Source: an uncultured Lachnospiraceae bacterium (GTDB lineage Bacteria; Bacillota; Clostridia; Lachnospirales; Lachnospiraceae). Taken from it: a stretch of 64,000 bases of DNA. Made by a program: the position numbers and the translations under genes. Shown here one piece after another: positions 1 to 8,378 of this stretch. The first letter of the stretch is position 1; every line of letters begins with the position of its first letter. The DNA is taken from positions 1-64,000 of the forward strand of contig CAOKOL010000009.1 in NCBI GenBank assembly GCA_948470335.1, read 5' to 3'. The notes beneath the pieces are model-generated. The model saw only the letters and a program-made list of their open reading frames with translations. It was not told the DNA's origin and searched no databases.

Positions 1-127
1 TATAAGCATAGCTTCGCCATCCCCACAGTGTCCTTTGCCACCCCAGTGCCTTTTTTTCATACATATACCGCACCAATCATAGGCATATGCATCCCACTAT
101 CTCCCCCCTCCCCCACCTGCGCAGCCT

Positions 128-919
128 TCAAACTCTCACAGCCGGTTCCGGTTCCTTCTTCCAAATATCCTTCTTCCCGGCATCCTCTTTCTGCCCCGGA
201 AGTCCGATCTTTCTCAACTCCGCCTCTTTCCTCATCGCATAAGCCGTCCACTCAATGGCCTTCCCTTTCGCCATATTCCCCGCACAGAACGGACATCCGG
301 ACCCCCGTTTCGTCCGATTGGCAATCACCGCTTCCCACTCATGCCCTTCCGAACACTTCCACCAGACCTTCTTTCCGCTTCCGGGGCGCAGCGTCTCAGG
401 ACTGACACCCAAATTGAAAAAAGGATGCCACTCTTTCATCAACTGCGGCTCCAGCGTCGCCAGATCATTAAATCCCGGCCAGGCTTTCTTCCCGGTACAG
501 TAAGGACATTCATGTCCTTTCGTCGCCCTGTTCCCCACCGTCGCTTTCCACTCATGGCCCAGCCCGCACTGCCACCAGACACTCCTGTCACTTCCATAGG
601 TAACCATCTCCGGCATCAGTGTCCCGTTTTTTACCGGATGCCACTGTGCCGCCAGCGCAGGATTCGTGCTGGCCAGATCATTAAACCCCTTCCAGGCCTT
701 CCGGTTCGTACAGTAAGGGCAGCCTGCGTCCTTCTTAACCCGGTCACTGATCATCGCCTGCCATTTATGCCCTTTTTCACAGACCCACCAGATTTTTTTA
801 TGGCTGGCAAATCCGGTTTTTACGGGGTCAAAATCTTTATTTTCCGAAATTGACCATTGACGAATCAGATCCTCTTTCCCCTTTTGGACACAGTACTGCA
901 GCAAACTCATATCTTCCAT
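128..919 (-). CDS. Zinc-ribbon repeat protein (DUF4379-like, three repeats)
   Basis: A 263-residue soluble protein made of three tandem copies of a motif of the form WW-C-x3-GHxW-x(4-5)-R-x(4-6)-CP[YF]C, each preceded by a short segment ending in a W-H-P turn (for example ...AAQWHP and MKEWHP). The four cysteines/histidines per repeat would bind zinc (treble-clef/zinc-ribbon type). This repeat family is common in Firmicutes and phages and its function is unknown, although nucleic-acid binding is usually assumed. The start is the ATG at 919 because GGAGG lies 6 bases upstream on the minus strand. The longer reading frame to 1000 has no ribosome site. A short basic C-terminal tail follows the last repeat. 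It stands alone on the minus strand, with no terminator seen in the 127 bases left in the window. Confidence 0.85.
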   Translation of the reverse strand: MEDMSLLQYCVQKGKEDLIRQWSISENKDFDPVKTGFASHKKIWWVCEKGHKWQAMISDRVKKDAGCPYCTNRKAWKGFNDLASTNPALAAQWHPVKNGTLMPEMVTYGSDRSVWWQCGLGHEWKATVGNRATKGHECPYCTGKKAWPGFNDLATLEPQLMKEWHPFFNLGVSPETLRPGSGKKVWWKCSEGHEWEAVIANRTKRGSGCPFCAGNMAKGKAIEWTAYAMRKEAELRKIGLPGQKEDAGKKDIWKKEPEPAVRV

Positions 920-1058
920 ACCACGCCTCCGTTTCCCTGCATGTACGCCCGAAGTCTTACAAGGACTATCGCGGCGGAACCTCAAAAGCACCATAATCAA
1001 CAGGTACAGAACCGGCAGAAAACCTTATTTACGATACTGTTACCATGACCATTTAAGA

Positions 1059-1088
1059 TTTCGCAGATTGTTCCCATCTGCGAAATAA
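1059..1088 (+). repeat. Inverted-repeat arm, left copy
   Basis: Thirty bases that reappear exactly in inverted orientation at 1431-1460. The core is itself a small hairpin: CGCAGAT, loop TGTTCCC, ATCTGCG. The two arms bound about 400 bases of non-coding DNA rich in hairpins, which suggests a MITE-like or other non-autonomous element, though no transposase is present. Confidence 0.7.
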
Positions 1089-1190
1089 GACCTGTAACCC
1101 CGATTAATAAAGGATTTTTCAAAATCCGACCCTAAAATTGACCCCAAACAGAAGCGTTATCAAACATGAAATAAAATCGAAAACATCCGC

Positions 1191-1218
1191 AAAAATGCGC
1201 CTTGCCGGCGCATTTTTT
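1191..1218. terminator. Bidirectional hairpin with A/T tails
   Basis: AAAAATGCGCC, loop TTGCC, GGCGCATTTTTT. The stem is G/C-rich and flanked by A and T runs, so it can act as an intrinsic terminator in either direction. There is no convincing gene directly on either side. It lies inside the element bounded by the 1059/1460 inverted repeat. Confidence 0.6.
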
Positions 1219-1262
1219 CTGACCACTTTTTTGACCCTTAACAAAAAGATTTCCCATATAAA

Positions 1263-1301
1263 AAGATGGATTTGCCGTAATACCCCAGGCAAATCCATCT
1301 T
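1263..1301. other. Perfect 14-bp hairpin in non-coding element
   Basis: AAGATGGATTTGCC pairs perfectly with GGCAAATCCATCTT around an 11-base loop. The flanks are A-rich on the left and TATTTT on the right, so it could be a terminator or a structured RNA stem. It lies in the 920-1501 intergenic stretch, where no plausible gene is seen. Confidence 0.55.
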
Positions 1302-1348
1302 ATTTTCCCGAATTCTCTCCGGGAATCGCAGGAAATCCGATTATTTTA

Positions 1349-1377
1349 TTGACAATTATTTGAGATAGAAGTAAAAT
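1349..1377 (+). promoter_or_regulatory. Consensus promoter, no gene downstream
   Basis: TTGACA (1349-1354), 17-base spacer, TAAAAT (1372-1377). This near-consensus sigma-A promoter reads rightward into about 100 bases that contain three short hairpins (AACTG/CAGTT, AATTG/CAATT and the CGCAGAT stem at 1437-1457), then the 3' end of the convergent LysM gene. A small RNA transcript is possible. Confidence 0.55.
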
Positions 1378-1430
1378 AAGTGCCATGTGAACTGCAAAAC
1401 AGTTAGAATTGTTACAATTATTTCCATATT

Positions 1431-1460
1431 TTATTTCGCAGATGGGAACAATCTGCGAAA
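1431..1460 (-). repeat. Inverted-repeat arm, right copy
   Basis: Exact reverse complement of 1059-1088. It lies directly downstream of the promoter at 1349-1377 and next to the terminator of the LysM gene. The stem CGCAGAT/ATCTGCG would form in RNA from either strand. Confidence 0.7.
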
Positions 1461-1470
1461 ATAAAGCCGA

Positions 1471-1494
1471 AAAAAGAGCTCCCTTTCCGGGAGC
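1471..1494 (-). terminator. Intrinsic terminator of the LysM-LRR gene
   Basis: On the minus strand GCTCCC, loop CGGAAA, GGGAGC is followed by CTTTTTT, just after the stop codon of the gene at 1502. This is a normal rho-independent arrangement. Confidence 0.7.
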
Positions 1495-1501
1495 CCTTTC
1501 C

Positions 1502-3412
1502 CTATTCCCCATTCAGTACCCACTCATCATCAATCACCAGCGTACGCAGCCACCGGTAATGCTCCGGATTCTTTTCATAATCCGCCAGCCGTTCCTGTCC
1601 GGTTTCCGTCTCGCTGTCTTCTCCCGAAAGCCTGAAATAATACAAATTCGGCAGTTCTTCCAGAAAACTGCTGTCAAACGCCCCCAGATGCTGAATATTC
1701 AGACTTTCCAGTCCTGTGCATTTCGCCAGATCCGCAAAAAATTCCTCCCCATAAGACACCTGCTCATGATAATCGGTATCGGGCATTTTATCCGATGAGA
1801 ACGTAGTGGGGTCTTCGTTGTTAAATCCCAGGGCATAAAGATGGGTGAACATGCTGATTTCCAGATGCAGCGATTTCAGCCGGGGCAGCGACGAAAGCCA
1901 TGCCGTATTTTTTAACGGCTCCGCCGAAACAATGGAAAGCTCCTCCAGGCTGATACAGTCCGCCAGTTCCTCATAATCGGAAATGGTTCCGATCTCCATG
2001 GTCAGCGACCGCAGATTCGGCATCTGCGACAAATCTCTGGCGGTGGTCAGATTAAAGTCCGCCAGCTCATATTCGCCGCCCGGCCGCAGGCCATTAACGG
2101 ACACCTCGTCCCTGCCCGGAACGGGATGCTCGGTCAGGGTAATTTCCGTGATCCAGGCCACATCACTGGCTTTAAGCGGCCGGTTTTCCAGCTCCCTGCG
2201 CTCCTCTTCCGACAGATCAAAATGATAGCGCACCATCCGCTTCAGCAGATCTTCCCATTCCGCCGAGACAATAACCAGTTCATAATCCTCCCCTGTCAGC
2301 TCCATATCTTCCTCCGTCCCGTAAAGGAATGCCGCCATGGCAAAGGGATTGTGCAGCTTCTCCCAGTCCCAGGTTTCATGGCCCATGTAAGGACGGTATT
2401 TCAGACTGCTAAAGTTCTTCTCCCCCTCCAGTTCCGTAAAAGAAGCCGCGATATACCGGGTAATTTCCTCAATCGGGCATCTGAGCCCCGTATCAGTCCC
2501 ATCCTCCGGCAGCGGACAGCAGCCGATAAATTCCGCCGTATAAATGCCGCTGTCCACATAGGCTACCGCAAAGGCTGTCTCTCCTTCCTCTGTCTGCGCC
2601 CTGAATGTATAGAAAAACAATTCCGTCCCGTCGTCCCGGAGATAACTGGAAAACGCAGGATCGCCAAACCGAATCCCCGCCGCATTCTCTGCCGTCCGCT
2701 CCATACAGCTTCTGACCTGCTCCGTCGCTCTCTGATACTGTTCCCGGTCGCTGCCCGGAAAGGGAAATGCCGCCGACGCAGAATCCGTGATATGTCCATA
2801 CACCTTTGCCTCCTGGCATTCGGACCAGTAGACCTCCAGACAGGGCTCCCATTCCGGATAGCCGAAATGCCAGTCGCTGGGAATATCATAAGTACAGCAG
2901 GGAGAACTAAAACCGCCCTGGGAAAATTCCTGCTTTCTGACATACCGGATCTGCGGCACGGAAAATTCCATGCCGGGCAGTAAAACGGATCTGCCTTCCA
3001 AAAGGTCCGGGTATTGTCCTGCCAGAATCCTCCACTTTGTCCCTGTCCTGTAAAATTCCCTGGATATCCCCCACAGCGTATCCCCTGCCTGCACCTGATA
3101 AAAAGTGCCTTCCGGCGACAGCAGCACCATATAATTTTCCGGGTCCGCTCCCTCCGGTATCTCGGAAAGCAGCGGATAGCTCTGCTGTGAATTTTCCAGT
3201 CTGGTTAGCTGCTCTTTTAGCTTCGCTTCCCGGTCCTCCTCCGTTTCGGCATCTTCCTCCGTCCGGGAAGCCGGCCCGCCTCCGCTGCCAAACCAGGACA
3301 GTATGCCTCCTCCTGTTTTCCCCGCCATATAAAAATCAGGATACAGCATCATCAGCACCAGCGCCAGAAAAGAGTACAGGCGGATTCCCCTCTTTTTCCG
3401 AAAAACAGACAT
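1502..3412 (-). CDS. Membrane-anchored LysM protein with C-terminal leucine-rich repeats
   Basis: A 636-residue protein. The N-terminus has a basic stretch and one hydrophobic segment (about residues 10-25), so it is anchored or secreted. Residues about 40-80 are acidic and low-complexity. A LysM peptidoglycan-binding domain follows (about 105-165, with the typical YQVQAGDTLWGIS start). The middle part is not recognised. The last 180 residues contain leucine-rich-repeat-like units (LRSLTMEIG..., LEELSIVS..., LKSLHLEIS...). The start at 3412 is chosen because GGGGAG lies 7 bases upstream; the frame extends to 3487 without a good ribosome site. It is likely a cell-wall-associated surface protein. 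It stands alone, with its own terminator at 1471-1494. Confidence 0.8.
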   Translation of the reverse strand: MSVFRKKRGIRLYSFLALVLMMLYPDFYMAGKTGGGILSWFGSGGGPASRTEEDAETEEDREAKLKEQLTRLENSQQSYPLLSEIPEGADPENYMVLLSPEGTFYQVQAGDTLWGISREFYRTGTKWRILAGQYPDLLEGRSVLLPGMEFSVPQIRYVRKQEFSQGGFSSPCCTYDIPSDWHFGYPEWEPCLEVYWSECQEAKVYGHITDSASAAFPFPGSDREQYQRATEQVRSCMERTAENAAGIRFGDPAFSSYLRDDGTELFFYTFRAQTEEGETAFAVAYVDSGIYTAEFIGCCPLPEDGTDTGLRCPIEEITRYIAASFTELEGEKNFSSLKYRPYMGHETWDWEKLHNPFAMAAFLYGTEEDMELTGEDYELVIVSAEWEDLLKRMVRYHFDLSEEERRELENRPLKASDVAWITEITLTEHPVPGRDEVSVNGLRPGGEYELADFNLTTARDLSQMPNLRSLTMEIGTISDYEELADCISLEELSIVSAEPLKNTAWLSSLPRLKSLHLEISMFTHLYALGFNNEDPTTFSSDKMPDTDYHEQVSYGEEFFADLAKCTGLESLNIQHLGAFDSSFLEELPNLYYFRLSGEDSETETGQERLADYEKNPEHYRWLRTLVIDDEWVLNGE

Positions 3413-3654
3413 GACTTCACTCCCCTTTTTTATAAAGTTCCGCAACTCCCCTCCTGGGGCTTGTACGGTCCGTTGCTGTTTTTTCATAAATCAATTGACA
3501 CTACCCTCCGTATGCACTCCCGGAGTTTTTTTGCCGCAAAAATAACCGCAGCTTTTTCTATATCATATCACACTTTCCGGAACCTGTTTTTACATTTTTC
3601 TTTCGATTCTCTATCGCTCATATTACAAAAATCCTTTTTTCTTCCATTATTCTC

Positions 3655-3682
3655 TTGCTATTCTCCTTAAAATCCGTATAAT
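3655..3682 (+). promoter_or_regulatory. Promoter of the first GT-C-like membrane gene
   Basis: TTGCTA (3655-3660), 16-base spacer, perfect TATAAT (3677-3682). It lies 66 bases before the ATG at 3749, in an AT-rich intergenic stretch between divergent genes. Confidence 0.6.
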
Positions 3683-3748
3683 GATACCAGTAAGTCAGAA
3701 AAACTGTCTTTCGATATCTATTTTTAATGAACTGCCGGGAGAAAAGCA

Positions 3749-6139
3749 ATGAAAAAACTGATTGCGCAAAAAACAACCGATTTCAGGTCAAAACTGGCCG
3801 GGCTTTCCGGAAAGCCCCTTCTGTTCTGCATATTTCTCAGCGCCGTCATGATTACCATATGCAGCACCTGTTCCTTTTTGTTTGCCACCAATAGCTGGGT
3901 GGACGCCAACTGTCTGTTTACCGTAGGGCGGTCCATGTTTCACGGTCAGGTTCTCTATCGTGACATTATTGACCACAAAAGACTTTATATTTATACAATC
4001 AACATTTTAGGATATCTGTTCAGCCACCGCTCATTTTTCGGCATGTATCTGGTGGAAATTCTGTTTTTTTCCGTATTCTTGTATGTTTCCTACCGGTCGC
4101 TGCGCATTTATGTCAGCCGGCATACCGCCCTTTGCCTGCTGCCATTGCTGGCGGCGGTGGCTGCTGCCTGCAATTCCTTTGACCGGGGCTGCAGCGCCGA
4201 AGAATTCGTCCTTCCCATGGCTGCGGCCTGTATTTATTTTATGCTCCGCTATCTGGACAGCGGCTGCGATGAAACCCGGATGGACTGGAACATCCTTCTG
4301 ATCAACGGCATCCTGGCCGGCATTGTCCTGTGGATGAAATATACGATGCTGGGACTGTGGTTCGGTTTCATGGCCATGGTCTTCTTTCTGATGCTGTCCA
4401 AAAAACAGGTAAAACGGGCATTTCTGTCATGCCTGGTTTTTCTTGGCGGCATGGCTGCCGCCTCACTCCCCGCACTGCTGTATTTTGGCATTAACGGCGC
4501 ACTGGAAGACTGCTGGAACATCTATTTTTATGATAATATTTTTCTTTACACCTCGGAAAAGCCCAGTCTGGCCGACCGCTTCTCCAGTATGCGGAATCAT
4601 TACCTGCGCCAGAGCAAAGGCAATCCTTTGGTTACTTTAAGTGTCTGGGGCGGCATACTCCGGAATATTGTTTCCCTGCCTGCCGGCGCAGAAACATCCG
4701 GCCAGATGCATCGCCGGCCCATCCTGCCGGATGCTCCGCGGCAAAATAATCTGCTTTGCCGCCTGGCCCTGCCTGTCATGTATCTGTTTTTGCTGCTGGG
4801 CATTTATTGGGGCGGAAAAAATTTCTGGTATTATTTTCTGATCACCGTTCCTTTTGCCCTGCTCGGCTTTATCGCTCTGGGCACATTCTGGGAACGCACA
4901 GGCAGGCAGTATTTTCAGACAGGCAGAAAACCGGTCCTTCTCCTGACCGGACTGACTGCCCTGTCGGTTATCTGGGCATGGTTTCACTGCAACAATGCCT
5001 CTCTCCATCTGGGAAAATGGGAGGATACCGAACAGTACCAGTTCGCCCGAATTATGGAACAGTCCGAACATCCCACCTTACAGGTATATGACTTTTTTGA
5101 TCTGGGATTTTATAATACGCTGGATATCGTGCCTACCTGTCCCTACTTCACGCTTTTCAATCAGCCGAAACTGCTGGAAGCTGCGCGGGAAGCCCAGTAC
5201 GACACGGTCTGGCACAAAAAAGTAGAATATGTAGTCTGCTGGAATACGGTTCCTTCCTTTATACGGGACCGGTATCATCCGGCCGCCTATCATGAGGAAA
5301 CCGGCCATATCCTGCTGCGCAGGGATGAGGGGCAATGCTACACCACCACATTCGCAGGACAGGAAAACGGACGCCCGATTGCAACGGCCGACTGCATGGA
5401 CTGGCACTGTATCTCCAGTGGGCAGGATATCGTTTTAGAAGGAATTCTTCCCTGTCCCGTCACATCGGGAGAACTGAAAATCACGACGGACATCCCGGAA
5501 ACAGGCCGGCTCCCGGAATTCCAGGTAGCCGGACCAAACGGCGATTTTACCCCCGTGCAGGTCTCGGATTCCGTAGATATCAGCGGAACACGCTCTGTCC
5601 TTCTCACCTTTCCGGACACGCAGCTTACCCGCATCCGAATTATCCCTGACCAGACGGACGGCAGCTGGCAGACCCGCATCGACATTATGACCTCCGAGCC
5701 GTGGGATACGCCGCTGTATGAAAGCCCCATCGCGAAACCGCTCGGACATGAAAACAGCGCCGCCTCATATCTGACCATGGACAGTAATATAGATACCGGC
5801 TGGCACACGGAAACCGCCCAGACAAAAGGACAGGTTTTCGACCTGATCCTGGATCAGCCATATGCCGGCATCTGCGGCGTCAAACTGACGCCGGACCCCC
5901 GGAACGAAAAATATGTCCGGGCGCTGCAAATTCACAGCACACCGGACAATGAAAACTGGTCCCTGTTAGATTCCTGGTCCGAAAACCAGACCGATTTTTT
6001 CTTTGACCCTGAAACAACCTGTATGCTCCGCCTGATTACCGGAGATATCCCAGAAGGAACGGCGGAGGAATGGGCAATCAATGAAGTATACCTGTGGAAG
6101 CTTCTTCCGACAGAGGAAGCCGGTCAGCTCCCCCGCTGA
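3749..6139 (+). CDS. Polytopic GT-C (GT39-like) membrane protein with extracellular discoidin-like domain
   Basis: 796 residues. Residues about 20-400 form roughly ten hydrophobic segments. An early outside loop carries the pattern DxxDHKR, equivalent to the DHKG loop of the paralogue at 8379. This arrangement is typical of GT-C enzymes that move sugars from polyprenyl-phosphate carriers to acceptors outside the membrane. The C-terminal about 270 residues are soluble and beta-rich. They end in an F5/8-type (discoidin-like) module (NSAASYLTMDSNIDTGWHT...), probably carbohydrate-binding and extracellular. GGGAG lies 8 bases before the ATG. The sugar and acceptor cannot be read from sequence. 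The paralogue at 8379-10367 shares the same architecture but has a shorter tail. Confidence 0.7.
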   Translation: MKKLIAQKTTDFRSKLAGLSGKPLLFCIFLSAVMITICSTCSFLFATNSWVDANCLFTVGRSMFHGQVLYRDIIDHKRLYIYTINILGYLFSHRSFFGMYLVEILFFSVFLYVSYRSLRIYVSRHTALCLLPLLAAVAAACNSFDRGCSAEEFVLPMAAACIYFMLRYLDSGCDETRMDWNILLINGILAGIVLWMKYTMLGLWFGFMAMVFFLMLSKKQVKRAFLSCLVFLGGMAAASLPALLYFGINGALEDCWNIYFYDNIFLYTSEKPSLADRFSSMRNHYLRQSKGNPLVTLSVWGGILRNIVSLPAGAETSGQMHRRPILPDAPRQNNLLCRLALPVMYLFLLLGIYWGGKNFWYYFLITVPFALLGFIALGTFWERTGRQYFQTGRKPVLLLTGLTALSVIWAWFHCNNASLHLGKWEDTEQYQFARIMEQSEHPTLQVYDFFDLGFYNTLDIVPTCPYFTLFNQPKLLEAAREAQYDTVWHKKVEYVVCWNTVPSFIRDRYHPAAYHEETGHILLRRDEGQCYTTTFAGQENGRPIATADCMDWHCISSGQDIVLEGILPCPVTSGELKITTDIPETGRLPEFQVAGPNGDFTPVQVSDSVDISGTRSVLLTFPDTQLTRIRIIPDQTDGSWQTRIDIMTSEPWDTPLYESPIAKPLGHENSAASYLTMDSNIDTGWHTETAQTKGQVFDLILDQPYAGICGVKLTPDPRNEKYVRALQIHSTPDNENWSLLDSWSENQTDFFFDPETTCMLRLITGDIPEGTAEEWAINEVYLWKLLPTEEAGQLPR

Positions 6140-6148
6140 CTCCCTTTT

Positions 6149-6200
6149 CCCGCTGTCTTTCAGGCAGCGGGCTTCATTCCCCCGAATACGGAATGAAGCC
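6149..6200. terminator. Overlapping hairpins between convergent genes
   Basis: Two stems: CCCGCTG/CAGCGGG (6149-6171) and an 11-bp perfect stem GGCTTCATTCC/GGAATGAAGCC (6170-6200). They share bases at their boundary, so only one can form at a time. They lie between the convergent ends of the membrane protein and aspartate kinase. There is no strong T-run, so termination is inferred from position. Confidence 0.5.
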
Positions 6201-6213
6201 GCACCTGCTTCCT

Positions 6214-7533
6214 TTACAGCTCGATCAGCACAAAAATATCATAAATCGCCCGGATCGCCGCTTCAAAATCCTGATTGGCCACGCCGATAATGATATTCAG
6301 TTCACTGGAACCCTGGTCGATCATCTTCACATTGATGCGGGCATGGGCCAGGGCGGAGAAGATTCTGCCCACGGTTCCTCTGGTGCCCCGCATTCCTCTC
6401 CCAACCACGGCGATCAGAGCCAGATCTGCCTCCAGGTCGATGGAATCCGGCCTGGCCAGCCTGTGGATATCCGAGATCACCGCCTGTTCCTTTTCCTCAA
6501 ATTCCGTCTGATGTACAAACACGGTAAAAGTATCAATGCCGGAAGGCACATGTTCAAAGGAAATCCCGTTCCGCTCGAAGGCTTCCAGCACCTTTCTGCC
6601 AAACCCGATCTCCGTATTCATCATGGCTTTTTCGATATTGATCGCCACAAAGCCCTTCTTTCCGGCGATTCCCGTAATGGTATATTTCGGTTTGTGGCAG
6701 GTATTCTCCACAATCATCGTGCCCGGATCTTCCGGACAGTTGGTGTTCTTGATATTAATCGGAATGCCCTGCTGCCTCACCGGGAAAATAGCGTCTTCAT
6801 GAAGAACGGTGGCGCCCATATAGGACAGCTCTCTTAATTCCCGATAGGTAATGGTGGTGATGCTCTGAGGATTCTGAATAATATGGGGATCCGCCACCAG
6901 AAATCCCGATACGTCCGTCCAGTTCTCATACAGCCGGGCATGAAGCGCCCTAGCCACAATGGAACCGGTGATATCGGAGCCGCCCCTGGAAAAGGTATGG
7001 ATGGAACCGTCCGGCATGGAACCGTAAAAACCGGGGATCACCGCGCTTTCCTCCTGAGCCAGCCGCGCGGAGAGAACCCTTTGAGTTTCGTCCGCGTCAA
7101 ATTCTCCGTTCTCATCAAAAAAGATCACATCGGCGGCATCAATAAAGGTAAAGCCCAGATAGGCGGCCATCACAAGGCCGTTTAAATACTCGCCGCGGGA
7201 AGCCGCATAATCGGCGCCTGCATGTTCCCGCATATTTTTCCCGATCAGGGCAAATTCCTGGTCCAGAGACAAATCCAGTTCAAGCCCGTCGATAATCTCC
7301 TGATAACGGTCCCTGATCTGGTCTAAAATCAGTTTGATGTCCTCTCCGTCCTCCGCCGTATGATAACAGGCATACAAAAGGTCCGTCACCTTCGTATCGT
7401 CGGCAAACCGTTTTCCGGGAGCGGAGGGCACGATATATTTACGGTCCTGATCCGCGTGAATAATCTCGCCTACTTTTTTAAACTGCTCCGCACTGGCCAG
7501 AGAGCTTCCGCCAAACTTTGCAACCTTTTTCAT
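6214..7533 (-). CDS. lysC: Aspartate kinase
   Basis: 439 residues. It phosphorylates L-aspartate, the first step of the lysine/threonine/methionine (and diaminopimelate) pathway. The N-terminal kinase fold begins with the family signature KFGGSSLA. The middle contains the conserved segments SRGGSDITGS and the TDVSG...VADP region (here WTDVSGFLVADP). The C-terminus has two ACT domains (from about residue 300), which normally bind the feedback amino acid. The start is the ATG at 7533, where GGAGGAAGATGAG precedes. The upstream TTG at 7557 would place the ribosome site inside the gene. It is monocistronic. The leader is only about 80 bases, too short for a lysine riboswitch. Confidence 0.93.
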   Translation of the reverse strand: MKKVAKFGGSSLASAEQFKKVGEIIHADQDRKYIVPSAPGKRFADDTKVTDLLYACYHTAEDGEDIKLILDQIRDRYQEIIDGLELDLSLDQEFALIGKNMREHAGADYAASRGEYLNGLVMAAYLGFTFIDAADVIFFDENGEFDADETQRVLSARLAQEESAVIPGFYGSMPDGSIHTFSRGGSDITGSIVARALHARLYENWTDVSGFLVADPHIIQNPQSITTITYRELRELSYMGATVLHEDAIFPVRQQGIPINIKNTNCPEDPGTMIVENTCHKPKYTITGIAGKKGFVAINIEKAMMNTEIGFGRKVLEAFERNGISFEHVPSGIDTFTVFVHQTEFEEKEQAVISDIHRLARPDSIDLEADLALIAVVGRGMRGTRGTVGRIFSALAHARINVKMIDQGSSELNIIIGVANQDFEAAIRAIYDIFVLIEL

Positions 7534-7617
7534 AATCTCATCTTCCTCCAGCTTCAAATTAACTATATTTGGAAATTCTCTTATGTAAATCTTCCTTAAT
7601 ATAAACTTCTCCTATCT

Positions 7618-7645
7618 AACATACACTAATTTTCAGGAATATCAA
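7618..7645 (-). promoter_or_regulatory. Promoter of aspartate kinase
   Basis: On the minus strand TTGATA, 16 bases, TATGTT, about 85 bases before the start codon. The match is moderate. It is divergent from the carbonic anhydrase promoter at 7708-7736. Confidence 0.45.
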
Positions 7646-7707
7646 GTATTTTTTTCATCCGGATAAAAATAACAGAAATTCCGCCTCCCCGCCCGCCTCC
7701 AATTTTC

Positions 7708-7736
7708 TTTACAAATATGCCGGGAAATGTTATACT
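7708..7736 (+). promoter_or_regulatory. Promoter of carbonic anhydrase operon
   Basis: TTTACA (7708-7713), 17 bases, TATACT (7731-7736). It is followed by a small leader hairpin ACAGCC/GGCTGT around 7752-7772 and then the GAGGAGG ribosome site before the ATG at 7796. Confidence 0.65.
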
Positions 7737-7795
7737 TTTTGACAATAGAGCACAGCCGGCCCTGACTGGCTGTAAAATATGAGGAGGGTAACCCT

Positions 7796-8362
7796 ATGGC
7801 ACATCTGGACAACGCAAAAAAAATTTCGGCGAACGAAGCGCTGGAAAAACTGAAGCAGGGAAATGAAGCCTATCTGAACGCCTCGGCAAACAGCGGCGAT
7901 ATTTCTCCCGCTATCCGAACGGACACCGCCGAAAACGGTCAGCATCCCTATGCCATTATCATCACCTGTTCCGACTCCCGTGTGATTCCGGAAAGTATCT
8001 TCTCGGCAGGGATCGGAGAATTATTCGTGATCCGCGTAGCAGGAAATATTATGGGAGACCATCAGCTCGGCAGCGTCGAATACGCGGCGGACCATCTTGG
8101 CTGTCCTCTGGCGGTGGTTCTGGGACATACCTGCTGCGGCGCTGTCGGCGCGGCCATAGAAGGCGGCGCGGAAGGCTTTATCCGGACCATTACCCAGGAG
8201 ATCAAGGCGGCCATCGGAGAGGAAACCGACGGCTATAAGGCAAGCTGCCTGAACACCCGCCATAATGTGGAGCGGATTCAGAACAGCCTGAACATTCCGG
8301 GTCTGGAAACCATCGGCGCGATCTACCACATTGAGGACGGGCGTGTGGAATTTCTCAAGTAA
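7796..8362 (+). CDS. Beta-class carbonic anhydrase
   Basis: 188 residues. It interconverts CO2 and bicarbonate in the cytoplasm. The zinc ligands of the beta class are visible: C58 with the D60/R62 dyad (CSDSR), and H111 with C114 (HTCC). The length is normal for the short bacterial type. GAGGAGG lies upstream of the ATG. The gene ends 16 bases before a GT-C-like membrane protein with no terminator between them, so the two are likely co-transcribed. No carboxylase or bicarbonate transporter is adjacent, so the link is unexplained. Confidence 0.93.
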   Translation: MAHLDNAKKISANEALEKLKQGNEAYLNASANSGDISPAIRTDTAENGQHPYAIIITCSDSRVIPESIFSAGIGELFVIRVAGNIMGDHQLGSVEYAADHLGCPLAVVLGHTCCGAVGAAIEGGAEGFIRTITQEIKAAIGEETDGYKASCLNTRHNVERIQNSLNIPGLETIGAIYHIEDGRVEFLK

Positions 8363-8378
8363 ATATGGAACCTGAAAC

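Noticed and set aside
1138-1368. 76-codon ORF within the hairpin-rich element
   Set aside because: No ribosome site, crosses two hairpins, no resemblance to a protein.
7534-7645. Lysine riboswitch upstream of aspartate kinase
   Set aside because: Leader is about 80 bases, too short for the aptamer, and the conserved stems are not visible.
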